Assembly (NCBI GenBank): GCA_934621605.1
Contig: CAKTUZ010000002.1
Span: 62,001-126,000, forward strand
Source: an uncultured bacterium
GTDB lineage: Bacteria; Vulcanimicrobiota; Xenobia; Xenobiales; Xenobiaceae
Direction: 5' to 3'
DNA length: 64,000 bases
Shown here in pieces: positions 9,801-20,400 of the stretch. Positions within the stretch are counted from its first letter, which is position 1; every line of letters begins with the position of its first letter. The notes below the pieces were generated by a model. It searched no databases. It was not told where the DNA came from and worked only from the letters and a program-made list of their open reading frames with translations. A program made the translations under genes and the position numbers.

Positions 9801-12800
9801 CCGAAACTGTTCCAGTGACAGCTGCGCCAAATATAGCTCAGCCAATCGCGTCTTTGGAAGCTAAGCCGGTGAGCGCAAGCAACACGGTTGCCTTTGCTCC
9901 TCAGGCTGTTCCTACAGTACACAAAGCCCAATCGCAGGCAGCTGTGCAGACCATAGCCAATGGCTCTATGCTGAGCCAGGCTTTCCAAACTATTCAAGCA
10001 GGCTTAGCAGCTATGCAAACCCTGCAACAGCAAACTGCCAGCGCTCACTTACGCTTCTTAGACAGTCAAGTTCAAATTCAGCAAACCTTGCAGAGTATTA
10101 TCGCCTCTCAACAGAGCTTGGCCCAGCTCAGTTTGGGTTCAAGCACTGTCAGTATGCCTAATTTAGAGCTCAGTTTACCATCCATACCCACTGTACAGCC
10201 TATCTTAAACTCAGTAGCCACTGTTCCAGTTCTTCCAACACCAGCTGTCAATACCCAACCATCCGTTCCTATTGCTCAGACTATGGCCGCTTTTTCTACA
10301 GCAGAGCCCTTACCTAAGCCCATTTCCGAAGCAAAAGCGGAAACTATTGCTCAGCATGAGCCACAGCCTAACTTCCCTGCCGCTCCTCAGGAAGCAGTTC
10401 GGGGCGGCGATCTGACTGCAGCTATTCTTGGCGTAGTGGCTGAAATGACAGGTTATCCGGCCGACATGCTCAATTTGGATATGAATTTAGAAACCGATTT
10501 GGGTATTGACTCTATTAAGCGAGTAGAAATTTTAGCAGCCATTCAAAAACGCTTTCCCAACGCTTCTACTATAGCTCCCGACGAAATTGGTTCCTTACAA
10601 ACTCTGCGTCAAATTGCCGATAAACTTACCGAACCGACCACAACTAAAGAGACAATTTCCGTCGCTCCCATCAAGGTCGATGCTATTCCTGCAGCCGAAA
10701 AATCTGCCATTGTTACTGTCAATCCGGAAAAAGCTTTGCTCGATGTAGTTGCCGAAACAACTGGTTATCCGGTAGAAACTTTAAATCTGGACATGGATCT
10801 GGAAAATGACTTAGGTGTCGACTCTATTAAACGTGTAGAAATTCTAGCCACTATTCAGAAACAATTACCCGGTTCTAACAATGTGGCTCCCGATGAAATC
10901 GGTTCCCTGCGTACTTTGCGCCAGATCCTTGATAAGCTGACTCCCATCGCCGCAACCAAAACAGAAACTACCCCCCAAGTAACTCAAACTACCGCCTCGG
11001 CTGAAGAGACAGTTATTAAAATTGTAGCCGAAATGACTGGCTATCCGGTAGAGACGTTAAATCTGGACATGGATTTAGAAAACGATTTAGGTATCGATTC
11101 TATCAAACGTGTCGAGATCTTAGCTGCTGTGCAAAAGCAATTGCCCAAAGCCGCGGCTATTAACCCTGAAGATATAGGCGCCTTGCATACTCTGCGTGAC
11201 ATTGTTAACCGTTTGAGTTCTTCGTCTGAGTCTCAGGTTAAAATTGAAGCTGCCGAGCAACCTACGCCTGTTAATCAAGAGCAAACAGTGCTGCAAATTG
11301 TAGCTAATATGACCGGATATCCTCTGGAAACGCTCAACTTAGACATGGACTTAGAGAATGACTTAGGTATCGATTCTATTAAACGCGTAGAAATTTTAGC
11401 TGCCATTCAAAAAGTGATTCCCGTCGCCTCTTCTATTGGCCCCGACGAAATTGGCTCGCTGCGTACTGTGCGCGACATACTTCATCGCTTAAACGGCGAC
11501 AACAAACCTACTCCTCCGAATGAAGGTCCCCAAAAATCTGCTCAAAGTTTGGAGGAAGAAAAAAAAAATGAAGCCGTTCCTGAGCTAGCTCTGCCGACGA
11601 CCGCAGCTTCCAATCGAGCTGACGGTTCCACCTCGCAAGCTACCGATGCTGCAGCTACCGACGAAAAATCGGAAGTTGCAGCTGCGGCCATACCACCTGC
11701 AATTGCCGACTCAACTACAAAAAATGCAGCCGACAGAGAGCCGAAAGTTGAATTAAATTTAGCCGCCAGCTTAGCTCCCGACGGTCAAATGCTTAAGCGC
11801 AGAAAGCTTTATTACAAAGAATCTCTTGCTCCCAATAAGCCTGTAGAACTAAATACTCAGGGCCTGTACGTTATTACCGATGACGGTTATATCGCTCCGG
11901 CCCTCTGTGCGGCTATGCAACAATTAGGCTTACAAGCTTGTCTAATCAGTAAAGATCGGCCTTTGACCGAACAACAGATTCGTATATCTAACCGATTTGC
12001 CGGCTTAATAGCTATTATGCCTAGCTTCCCGCTTTACGAACAAGGAGATCTATTCTTCAAACGCAATGCAGCCGAGGAAGCTTTAAAGAATTGCTTTAAA
12101 CTTGTACGTCAACAGTGTCAACTTTGGAAGCAATTGGGTCAGACCCCCGATTTCTTCTTAACTGTTACTCGTATGGACGGCCGCTTCGGTACTTTTGATG
12201 AAGTTAGCAATCCCATAGAAGCAGGCTTGCACGGTTTAGCCAAAGTTGTTGCTCAAGAGTATCCGCGCTTGCGCAGTCGCTCTTTCGACTTTAGTATAGA
12301 CGCCGATCCCGGCCATATCGCTACCCAGATTCTGGCTGAACTCATGGTAGACGGCAGTAACGAAGTCGGTTTAGATCGTCGCAATGTGCGCCGTATTCCA
12401 GTCCTGCGCGAAGAAAAGCTTGATTTAACTAAAGTGAACTTGCCCGCTCCTGGCTCAACGGTTATTGTCACCGGCGGAGCTCGCGGCGTAACTGCCGACT
12501 GTGCAAAGTTGTTGGCTCGGCATTGCAAGCTCAACTTTGTTTTGATGGGGCGTTCTCCCATTCCCGTTCCCGAGTGGACACAAACAAAGTCAGCCAAGAC
12601 AGCTCGAGACTTAAAGAATTTATTGTATCAGCAATCAAAACAGAGCGGCAAGAGTCTCTCTCCTAAGCAGCTTGAGGGCGAATGCCGCCGCATTTTAGTC
12701 AACCGCGAAATTGCCCAAAATATTAACGATATACGAGCTTTAGGTTCACAGGTGGAATATATTTCCTTGGATGTACGTGATGACAGTTTAATCGCTCAGA

Positions 12801-14386
12801 TAGTGGCAGATATTCATCAGCGTTACGGCTCGGTTATAGGTTTAATTCATGGCGCCGGAGTTTTGGCTGACCGCTACATTTGCGACAAGACCGATGAGCA
12901 ATTTAATATGGTCTTCGATACCAAAGTAAACGGCTTATATAACTTCATGCAAGCTTTAAAAGACGAGCCCTTGCAATTTGTTCTTACTTTCTCTTCCGTA
13001 TCTGCCAGATTCGGCCGTCCCGGTCAAGCCGACTATGCTATGGCTAATGAAGTGATGAACAAATTTACTTATGCGGCCAACAGTTTATATCCCAAAACTC
13101 GCTTTAACGCTATGGGTTGGGGCCCTTGGGAAGGCGGTATGGTCGACGAAAGTCTAAAGCGCAAGTTTGAACAACTCGGAGTAGAAGTTATCGAACGCGG
13201 ACGCGGAGCCAAAGCTTTAACGGCCGAAATTTTAGCCGGTCACGATCAGGCTTGTGAGCTTATTCTGGGTGCAGGTTTTGATGTACCGCACGAAGATGAC
13301 TTGACTTCTAAAACTCAATCGGAAACGACCTCTGCCTCCGAAAACACTCGGGAAGTAAGCCCCTTAGCTCAATCTTTGGGCTTGGATAAAGACGAAGAAG
13401 CTCAGGAGTTAGAGCGCCCTTTTGCGCTGACGGGCTCAAAGCCCGTCCCGCCTCAAAGTCACGCATCTTCGGAAGAAACAGAAGAACTCTCTGCTAATTG
13501 GACTGAAGTCAGTAAAGCCGATCCCTACAGCAGAACTCTAAATGCAGAGTTATATCCGCTTTTGGAAGATCACGTTTTAGGCGGTCATTCAGTTATGCCT
13601 ACCGCTTTAATGGTAGAATTGGCTGCCCAAGCTTGCCATAAATACTTTCCAAAGTATCGCTTCTTGGGCTGTGACAATTTGAGAGTACTCAAACCGATTA
13701 CTTTGCCAAGAGGCGAAGAACACGACGAGCCGACGAAAAATATTGCAGATACAGATATTATTGTCAGCATTCAAAAAGTTAAGCATATTGCTTCAGAGTT
13801 ATTGGTATTTTTTGCTATCGAACATTGCAAACCCAATACCCATCCGATCAAATGTGTGGAAGGTACGGCAATTTTAACGGCTCAGCGCCAAGCCAAGCCG
13901 TTAAAAAAGCACAGCGAACAGTCTTGGGAGGAAAACGGCTATCCCTGCACTATGCCGGAAGCTTATGATAAGTATTTATTCCATGGCCCTAAGTTGCGCG
14001 GCATCCATAAGGTACGCTCCTGCAATAAACACGGCCTGTCCGCCATTGTGAAAGATGCAGGCCGCACTTTAGTCAATTATCCTAAGGAAAAGCCCATTAC
14101 TAATCCGCTTTTCCTCGACTGTGCCTTACAAAGCGGTTTGCTATGGAGTGGAGCCGAACGCGGACTTTGTTCCTTGCCTATGTTTGGTGGCAGCTATCGT
14201 CAGTATGTAGACAAATTCCCTGACAAAGCACAAATTTTACTTTATCCCAAAGAAATTGGTGAAAGTCAAATGTGCGGCGATGTCTTTGTTGTTGACGAAG
14301 AAGGCCGAGTTTTAGCTGAATGGCAAGACGTGCGCTGGGTTATGAGCCCTACGCTGGCCAAATCTTTTCGCAACAATAAATTATAG
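6845..14386 (+). CDS. pfaA: PfaA-like iterative synthase: KS-AT-(ACP)4-KR-DH
   Basis: A GTG start behind AGGAG opens this 2513-residue megasynthase. Domain order: ketosynthase (about 10-460; Cys213 in DAACASS, His348 in EAHGTGT, His387 in GHTKAS); malonyl/acyltransferase (about 570-860; FPGQGSQ, Ser672 in GHSYGE); a Gln/Ala/Pro linker (about 930-1180); four acyl carrier domains with phosphopantetheine serines at 1223, 1327, 1419 and 1511, each in LG(I/V)DSIKRVEIL; a second low-complexity linker; ketoreductase (TGGARGVT near 1876, SSVS, Tyr2064 in DYAMAN); and a C-terminal hotdog dehydratase with His2243 in HVLGGHSVMP. This is the diagnostic architecture of PUFA/secondary-lipid synthases. All catalytic residues inspected are intact. 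The product chain cannot be predicted. A phosphopantetheinyl transferase is needed but absent from the window. Confidence 0.93.
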   Translation: MSSTCNNNQNTPIAIIGMGCLFPKADNRQSFWRILRSGTDCIGPVPETHWSVNDLYDGDHSSPDRCYAKVGGFLEPYPFDPTEFNIPPNILEATDTSQLLGLVGAKAALEDAGYGTGGKEVPKDSTSVILGVTGALEMVIPLGARLGHPRWRKALAEAGIDKATAEKVVAGIADSYVSWQENSFPGLLGNVVAGRIANRLDLHGTNCAVDAACASSLAAVHLAVSELRAGAADMVLTGGTDTFNDIFMFTCFSKTPALSDSGHIAPFSEDSDGTLLGEGVGILVLKRLADAERDGDRIYAVIKGLGASSDGNSGAIYAPSAAGQSLALERAYAEAEINPETIGVIEAHGTGTKVGDVVEFDALKKVFKGVNKEHSCALGTVKSQIGHTKASAGAASLCKASLSLFHKVILPTLHISRPNPKLGIEETPFYLSTETKPWVVKEGEKRRSGVSSFGFGGSNFHVVLEEYAPKRTAPAWDGSIQIWAFSSQEREYLIADIRSAAACAAYESAYQADLSRRHFEAEAPQRALLVCGPADYAQKLTELADALEANKETTGELPGNCFYGDSNSELGKLAFLFPGQGSQYVGMDREFFSIFPEALAALETAHNTLEASQDPARLIFPIKRFVEGEDAANTKAITDTKAAQPCLGAVESSVAAILRSFGVEPQAMAGHSYGELVALQQAGVYSQTDLFTLSALRGSLMAKGDGGRGAMSAVSAPLATIEEVVQEIGGDLVLANRNHPTQGVISGSKEAVSQAEELCKSKRITARRLQVSAAFHSSLMATAKEPFCEALHKTEMHIPQVPVYADVTGQAYEADTETLRRILGEQLVSSVRFIDIIENMYADGFRTFIEVGPKTVLTGLVKKILGSKAHHMLSTDGRKGGGELQCLAQSLAQLAALGYPVKLSKWEEPVSEPRHKRMSVPICGANYRTPGKHAPAPSCDPIQPVEGYQPLKFISDNPTVNPSAPPELGEIAFESVEVAKPVATQTETVPVTAAPNIAQPIASLEAKPVSASNTVAFAPQAVPTVHKAQSQAAVQTIANGSMLSQAFQTIQAGLAAMQTLQQQTASAHLRFLDSQVQIQQTLQSIIASQQSLAQLSLGSSTVSMPNLELSLPSIPTVQPILNSVATVPVLPTPAVNTQPSVPIAQTMAAFSTAEPLPKPISEAKAETIAQHEPQPNFPAAPQEAVRGGDLTAAILGVVAEMTGYPADMLNLDMNLETDLGIDSIKRVEILAAIQKRFPNASTIAPDEIGSLQTLRQIADKLTEPTTTKETISVAPIKVDAIPAAEKSAIVTVNPEKALLDVVAETTGYPVETLNLDMDLENDLGVDSIKRVEILATIQKQLPGSNNVAPDEIGSLRTLRQILDKLTPIAATKTETTPQVTQTTASAEETVIKIVAEMTGYPVETLNLDMDLENDLGIDSIKRVEILAAVQKQLPKAAAINPEDIGALHTLRDIVNRLSSSSESQVKIEAAEQPTPVNQEQTVLQIVANMTGYPLETLNLDMDLENDLGIDSIKRVEILAAIQKVIPVASSIGPDEIGSLRTVRDILHRLNGDNKPTPPNEGPQKSAQSLEEEKKNEAVPELALPTTAASNRADGSTSQATDAAATDEKSEVAAAAIPPAIADSTTKNAADREPKVELNLAASLAPDGQMLKRRKLYYKESLAPNKPVELNTQGLYVITDDGYIAPALCAAMQQLGLQACLISKDRPLTEQQIRISNRFAGLIAIMPSFPLYEQGDLFFKRNAAEEALKNCFKLVRQQCQLWKQLGQTPDFFLTVTRMDGRFGTFDEVSNPIEAGLHGLAKVVAQEYPRLRSRSFDFSIDADPGHIATQILAELMVDGSNEVGLDRRNVRRIPVLREEKLDLTKVNLPAPGSTVIVTGGARGVTADCAKLLARHCKLNFVLMGRSPIPVPEWTQTKSAKTARDLKNLLYQQSKQSGKSLSPKQLEGECRRILVNREIAQNINDIRALGSQVEYISLDVRDDSLIAQIVADIHQRYGSVIGLIHGAGVLADRYICDKTDEQFNMVFDTKVNGLYNFMQALKDEPLQFVLTFSSVSARFGRPGQADYAMANEVMNKFTYAANSLYPKTRFNAMGWGPWEGGMVDESLKRKFEQLGVEVIERGRGAKALTAEILAGHDQACELILGAGFDVPHEDDLTSKTQSETTSASENTREVSPLAQSLGLDKDEEAQELERPFALTGSKPVPPQSHASSEETEELSANWTEVSKADPYSRTLNAELYPLLEDHVLGGHSVMPTALMVELAAQACHKYFPKYRFLGCDNLRVLKPITLPRGEEHDEPTKNIADTDIIVSIQKVKHIASELLVFFAIEHCKPNTHPIKCVEGTAILTAQRQAKPLKKHSEQSWEENGYPCTMPEAYDKYLFHGPKLRGIHKVRSCNKHGLSAIVKDAGRTLVNYPKEKPITNPLFLDCALQSGLLWSGAERGLCSLPMFGGSYRQYVDKFPDKAQILLYPKEIGESQMCGDVFVVDEEGRVLAEWQDVRWVMSPTLAKSFRNNKL
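10400..11500 (+). repeat. Four tandem acyl carrier protein modules within pfaA
   Basis: Four near-identical ACP repeats are spaced 104, 92 and 92 residues apart (serine codons at 10511, 10823, 11099 and 11375). Each contains MTGYP or TTGYP, LNLDM, ETDLG/ENDLG, DSIKRVEIL and a (D/E)(E/D)IG...LRT-type segment. The sequence between copies is short and variable. Copy number is known to affect yield in Pfa systems; four is within the natural range. Confidence 0.9.
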
Positions 14387-14425
14387 TTTAGTATTTTGAG
14401 CTTTTAGGTATAGGTTTTAATAAAA

Positions 14426-17400
14426 ATGGCAGCACATAATACAGATATAGCCATAGTCGGCCTGGGACTCCACTTTCCCGGCGCCGCTAATAGTCAAGAA
14501 TATTGGCAGCGTCTTAAAGAAGCTAAAGATCTGTCCGAACAGCCCGGTCCAGATCGCTGGCCCATAGATGCGGAAAGGCATTTAAGCAAAGTTCCCCAGG
14601 CTGACACTCTGCGCTGCCTGCGCGGCTATTATTTGCACAATCTTCCTTCTCCTGAGGAAGAAGGCTTGCCCCAAGGAACCGACCCTATATTTACCTTAAG
14701 CTTGAGCACCGCCAGACAAGCGCTCGAGGATTGCTCGAATATTAACAAAAAGCGCACCGGTGTAGTGATGGCCGCCATCGCTCTTCCTACCGATACTACC
14801 TCTACTCTCAGCGAAGAAGTGTTGGGCCACGATTTTGAACAACGTCTGCGCAGTAAGCTGACTTCCGTCTTCCCCGAAAAAATTGCAACTCTCGATTTGC
14901 TTGCCGACAACAAACAAGCCGTTCAAGCCGATATAAAAACAACTGCCGCCAATACGGCTCCGGTCGGCCTCCCAGCCCAGTTAATTGCTCATCAGTTTGG
15001 TTTGGGTTTAGGCGGCTATACCTTAGATGCAGCTTGTGCCAGTTCTTTGGTAGCCGTTGCCTTGGCGTGTGATGAATTGCGAGCTCATCGAGCCGACGCT
15101 ATGTTGGCCGGAGGCCTTTCCCGTCCCGATTGCTTATATACGCAAATGGGCTTTTCCGCTTTGCGGGCCCTCTCTCCCAGCGGAGTGTGTTCTCCCTTCG
15201 ACGCTAAAGCCGACGGCCTAATGGTAGGCGAAGGCTGCGGCTTAGTGATACTCAAACGCTTAGAAGACGCCATAGCCCAAGGTGACAAAATTTACGGCGT
15301 TATTAAAAGCGTCGGTCTGTCAAATGACATTGAAGGCAGCTTAGTAGCGCCTTCAAGCGAAGGTCAACTTCGTAGCTTGCGTCAAGCCTATGAAATTTGC
15401 GGTTTGCAACCTTGGGATATAGATTTAATCGAATGCCACGGTACCGGCACTCCGGTAGGAGACAAGGTGGAATTTAACAGCTTGCAAGCCCTTTGGCAGG
15501 ATGCTCCTCAAGGCAGCTTATGCCAGTTGCGCTCAGTTAAGTCCATGATTGGCCATTTGTTAACTGCTGCCGGTTCGGCCGGATTGATTAGAGTATTGCT
15601 CAATATGCAAAATGGCTTGATTACTCCCCAAGTAAATTTTGCAACTCCCGGTTTGCCTTTAACAGAAAGTCATTTCCGCGTAGACAACAAAGAAGTAATT
15701 TGGACTAAACAACCTAACCGTCCTCGTCGTGCGGCAGTCAGCGGTTTTGGCTTCGGTGGTATCAACGCTCACCTAATTTTAGAAGAGTATGAAGCGCCAG
15801 CTTTAGCTCCGACAGAGTCAAATTCGCTTAATAATTCTGCTCCAACAAATTATGACAAGCAAGCTGCCGAAAGCGTGGCTGTAGTTGGTTTAGCTTGTCA
15901 TTTTGGCTCTTTGGATAATACTGATAAATTTAGAAATGCCATCTTTAGTGGACTCTCAGCTTTAACCGATTTGCCTGAAAATCGTTGGCAAGGCTTAGGC
16001 GAAAGCAAAGCGACAGAGTCAAATGCCAAACAAGCCTATATTGATAAAGTATCTGTACCTTTGGGCAAGTTCCGCATTCCGCCTACAGATATTCCCAATA
16101 TTCTGCCTCAGCAATCTTTATTGTTGAATGTGGCTTCTCAGGCCATGGCCGACGCCGGACAACCTCTTCGCGAACGGCGTAATGAGGCTGCTGCCTTCAT
16201 AGGTATAGCTTTAGACTTAAATTCCACCAACTTCAACTTGCGTTGGCAATTGGAAAAGAAAGCCCAGCAACTTGCTAAAGCTTTAAATTTAACAGCTGAA
16301 GAAGCGGAAGCTTGGCTTAAAGAGCTTAAAGACGAAATTTCCAAGCCTTTGGATTCTACCCGCACTATGGGAGCTTTAGGCAGCATTGCTGCCAGCCGTG
16401 TCGCTCGTGAATTTCAATTTGGAGGCTGTTCCTTTACAGTTTCGGCCCAAGAAGTTTCCGGTTTTACGGCTTTAAAGCTGGGCGTACAAGCTTTACAGAA
16501 GGGTGACTTAAATCTGACTTTAGTAGGAGCTGTCGATCTGCAGGGCGATGTGCGTCAAGCTCACTTCCATTTCGACGATAAACTTGACGGCTACGGTGAA
16601 GGCGCTTGTTGTTTGGTCTTAAAGCGTTTTAGTGACGCTCAACGTGATGGCGATCATATCTACTGTTTAATAAAGGGTTTCGGTCAAACCGAAGCTGGTC
16701 AGATAGACAGCGAAGAACAACAAACTGCACAGACAGCTTTAGAACAAGCTTGCCACCAAGCCAAGATAAAACCTGAAAGACTGGGTTATTTAGAGTGTGG
16801 CAATGACAATTTACTGACCGATCCGACTAAGGCAAAAACTTTAGAGAAACTATGTCGCAACATCGCTCAAGGAGAAGCACCGCTCTCTGTCGGCTCTGTT
16901 AGCAACGTAGTAGGAAAATGTGGGGCGGCCTCGGCTTTAGCCTCCTTGGCTAAGGTGGCTTTGAGCTTAGACAGACATATTTTGCCTGCTTACCCTGAAT
17001 TTATTAAACCTGCGACCGAATTTAGCAATTCCAACAATCGTTTGTGCGTTCACAAAAAGACCTCATTTTGGTTCAATAACAGAGCCGAAGGGCCACGCTG
17101 CGCCGCCATAATCAATACAGCTCATCCTCAACATATTTGCGCTTTAATTTTAGAAGAAGCACCCGCTGCCGATTACAAGAGCAAAAACGAAGCCATAGAG
17201 CAAGCTAAATCGGTAATTTTTGCCTCTTTAGCCGCTAAACCACAAGAGTTAAAAGAAAAATTACAAAAATTACAACAAGAAGCTGAGGCAATTAGAAAAA
17301 GCGAGCTTTCAACTGCCGAAGCTTTACTGAAGTTAAGCGCCTCTTGGTGGCAACGTCAAGATACTAAGCAAAAATTAGCTATGGCTTTCGTTATTGATTT

Positions 17401-20400
17401 GACTACCGAAGAGCCCTGGAACGAATTTCAAATTCGATTGAAACTGGCTATAAAACATTTGGAAGATTACGCTGACAAAGCTCTGGCCAATCACTCTATA
17501 TTCTACACTCCAGAGCCTTTAGCCGAACATGGTAAAATAGCTTTCGTTTACCCTGGTTCAGGAGCTAATTTCCTCGGTTTGGGACGCGAACTGGCCTTAC
17601 AATTCCCAGCTATTATGGATCGCTTCGACAGCGAAAATCTTTACATGGCCGATGAATTTATGGCTCGCTGGAATCAGCCTTATCGCCTCAATTGGGAAGA
17701 AGGCTGGCAGCATGAAGCTCTCACAAGCTTAGCTTCCGATACTCACAAAATGATGTTTAGCCAAGTTACCTTCGCTATGCTATCTACCGATATAATCCGC
17801 TACTTGGGTATAGAGCCTCAAGCGGCTATTGGCTATAGCTTAGGCGAATCGGCAGCTCTGTTTGCACTTAGAGCTTGGCCAGAGCGCGACTTAATGTATA
17901 AACGCATGGAAAACTCCGATTTATTCCGTGAGCAACTTTCCGGCCCATGCTTAGCTGCCCGCCGAGCTTGGAATATCCCTTCCGGGGCTCCTTTTGAATG
18001 GACAGTAGGCCTGATCAGAGTGGCTGCTGCCCAAGTAAAAGAAGCTATGAAAGATATCCCCAAGGTGCGCTTACTAATCGTCAATACTGACAATGAGTGT
18101 GTAATAGGCGGTACTCGTGAAGCAGTCAGTACCCTTTGTACTAAGCTGAAAACGAAAGCCATCTTGGTTAGCGGCGTAGATACAGTACATTGCGATTGTT
18201 TGGATCCCGTAGCTCAAGCCTATTGGGAAATGCACCATCTTCCTTGTACCCCACCTAAGAACGTAGACTTCTATAGCGGCTACTACCATTGCTCCTACAA
18301 TTTAACTTCGGAAAAGATTGCCGACTCTATTGTAGCTCACGGTCGTTTCGGCTTTGATTATACGAAAACTATCCGTCAGGCGTGGCAAGACGGAGTACGC
18401 ATCTTTTTAGAGATGGGACCCGGTGCAGCTTGCAGCCGCATGATTAACAGCATTTTAGCCGATAAGCCACATTTTGCTATCAGTTTAAGCAATCGAGGCA
18501 AAGCCGAATTAGCTTCCTTGGAATGTTTATTAGCCGGAGCCATCAGTCAAGGATTGCGCCCTGATTTAAATAGACTTTTCCCCACCGAGCTTCTGCGCAA
18601 AAGCAACAACGGCAAATTCCAAAATATCGACATTTGCTTAGGCAGAACTCCTTTCGATCCACCTTTACCTAAACTCAACAAAACCAATTTGCCCCATATA
18701 GGTGAAAGGCAAGATTTACCTTTTCAGAAACCGGTCATACCTATCGAGGAAAGAAGAGCTGTAAAAATGAGTACCCCTCAACATACCAATCAGCCGCCTG
18801 TTTTCGCAGCTGCTTCACAGGTAGTTTCAACCTCTCCCGCACCGATGCAACAGTTGGAGCAAATTTTAGTTGAAGTATCCGAATCTTCACAACAAAATCA
18901 CTCCAAATGGTTGAACTTTGTCAAAGACAGCTCTCAAGCCATAGCCGCCTTGATGAATCGTCAGAGTATTTTAATTCAGCAACTGTCAACTATTCCAGGA
19001 ACAGCTCTCTCTGAGGAAATCCGCTTACCCGATCGGATACAGGCTGTTCAACATTTACCTGTCTGTGCCCAAGCAAACGATACGGTTCCAGCCGTTTCTA
19101 CTCCGAAGGTTCAATCGCTCGCTCAGGCTACTCGGTTACTCTCACCCGATGATGGCGGAGCGCACGCTTATACAACAAAATTACACGGTGTGGAATTCAC
19201 AACTTCAGACGGTTATGTCTGTGGAGGCAAACCTTCCCTGGCTCCGGCCGATCAGAAAGTATTTTTGGACAGAGATGAATGCTTAGAATTTGCTATAGGT
19301 AAAATAGGTAAAGTTTTAGGCGAAAAATTTGCTCCTATCGACGATTATTCTACACGCGTACGCCTACCAGCCGAGCCGCTTATGCTTGTAGATCGTATTA
19401 TTTCTGTAGAAGGAGAACCGCTCTCTTTAGGTTCTGGCCGCGTAGTTACCGAACATGACGTAGTGCCCGGTATGTGGTATTTAGACGGCAACAGAGCTCC
19501 GGTTTTTATTTCCGTAGAAGCAGGCCAGGCCGACCTTTTCCTCTGCAGCTGGTTAGGTATCGACTTTAAAGCCCAAGGAAAGCGTGTTTATCGTCTCTTA
19601 GACGCTAACGTAACCTTCCATCGCGGCTTGCCCCAACCGGGTGAAACTATTCATTACGACATTCGTATTAAACGCTTTATTAACCAAGGAGATACTTGGC
19701 TCTTCTTCTTTGAATACGAAGGTACTATCAACGGTCAAATCTTCCTGACCATGCGAGACGGCTGTGCCGGTTTCTTTACTCCACAAGAAATACGCAATAA
19801 CGGCGGTTTAGTCTTAACAGAAGAGAATTTACGCCCCAAACAAGGCAAAAAAGATCCTCAAATAAAAGATTTGGTACCTTTGAGTACCGATAGTTACAGC
19901 TTTGAACAAGTGGAAGCTTTACGTCGCGGTGATTTAGAGGCCTGTTTTGGCCAGGAATTTGCCGGTTTGGCTCTAGACAATCCTGTCAGCTTGCCTTCTT
20001 CCGATTTATTGCGTTTAATTCATCGCATTCCAGAATGTGATCCCTTCGGTGGACGTTGGGGCTTAGGTAAAGTTATAGCTGAAGCAGACGTTCATCCTGA
20101 AGATTGGTACTTAACTTGTCACTTTGTTGATGATATGGTTATGCCCGGTACCTTAATGTACGAGTGTTGCGCTCACGCTCTGCGTTTCTTATTGGCTCGC
20201 TTAGGCTGGGTAGGTGAAAAAGACAGAATTGCTTATGAGCCAGTTGTAGGCGTTAAAGCCGTATTAAAATGCCGCGGCCCTGTCTTGCAAACGACCAAAA
20301 CAGTGCGTTATCAAGTCGAAATAAAAGAGATAGGATACAATCCGCAGCCTTATGTAATTGCCGACGCCATTATGTATGCCGACAATAAACGTGTGGTAGG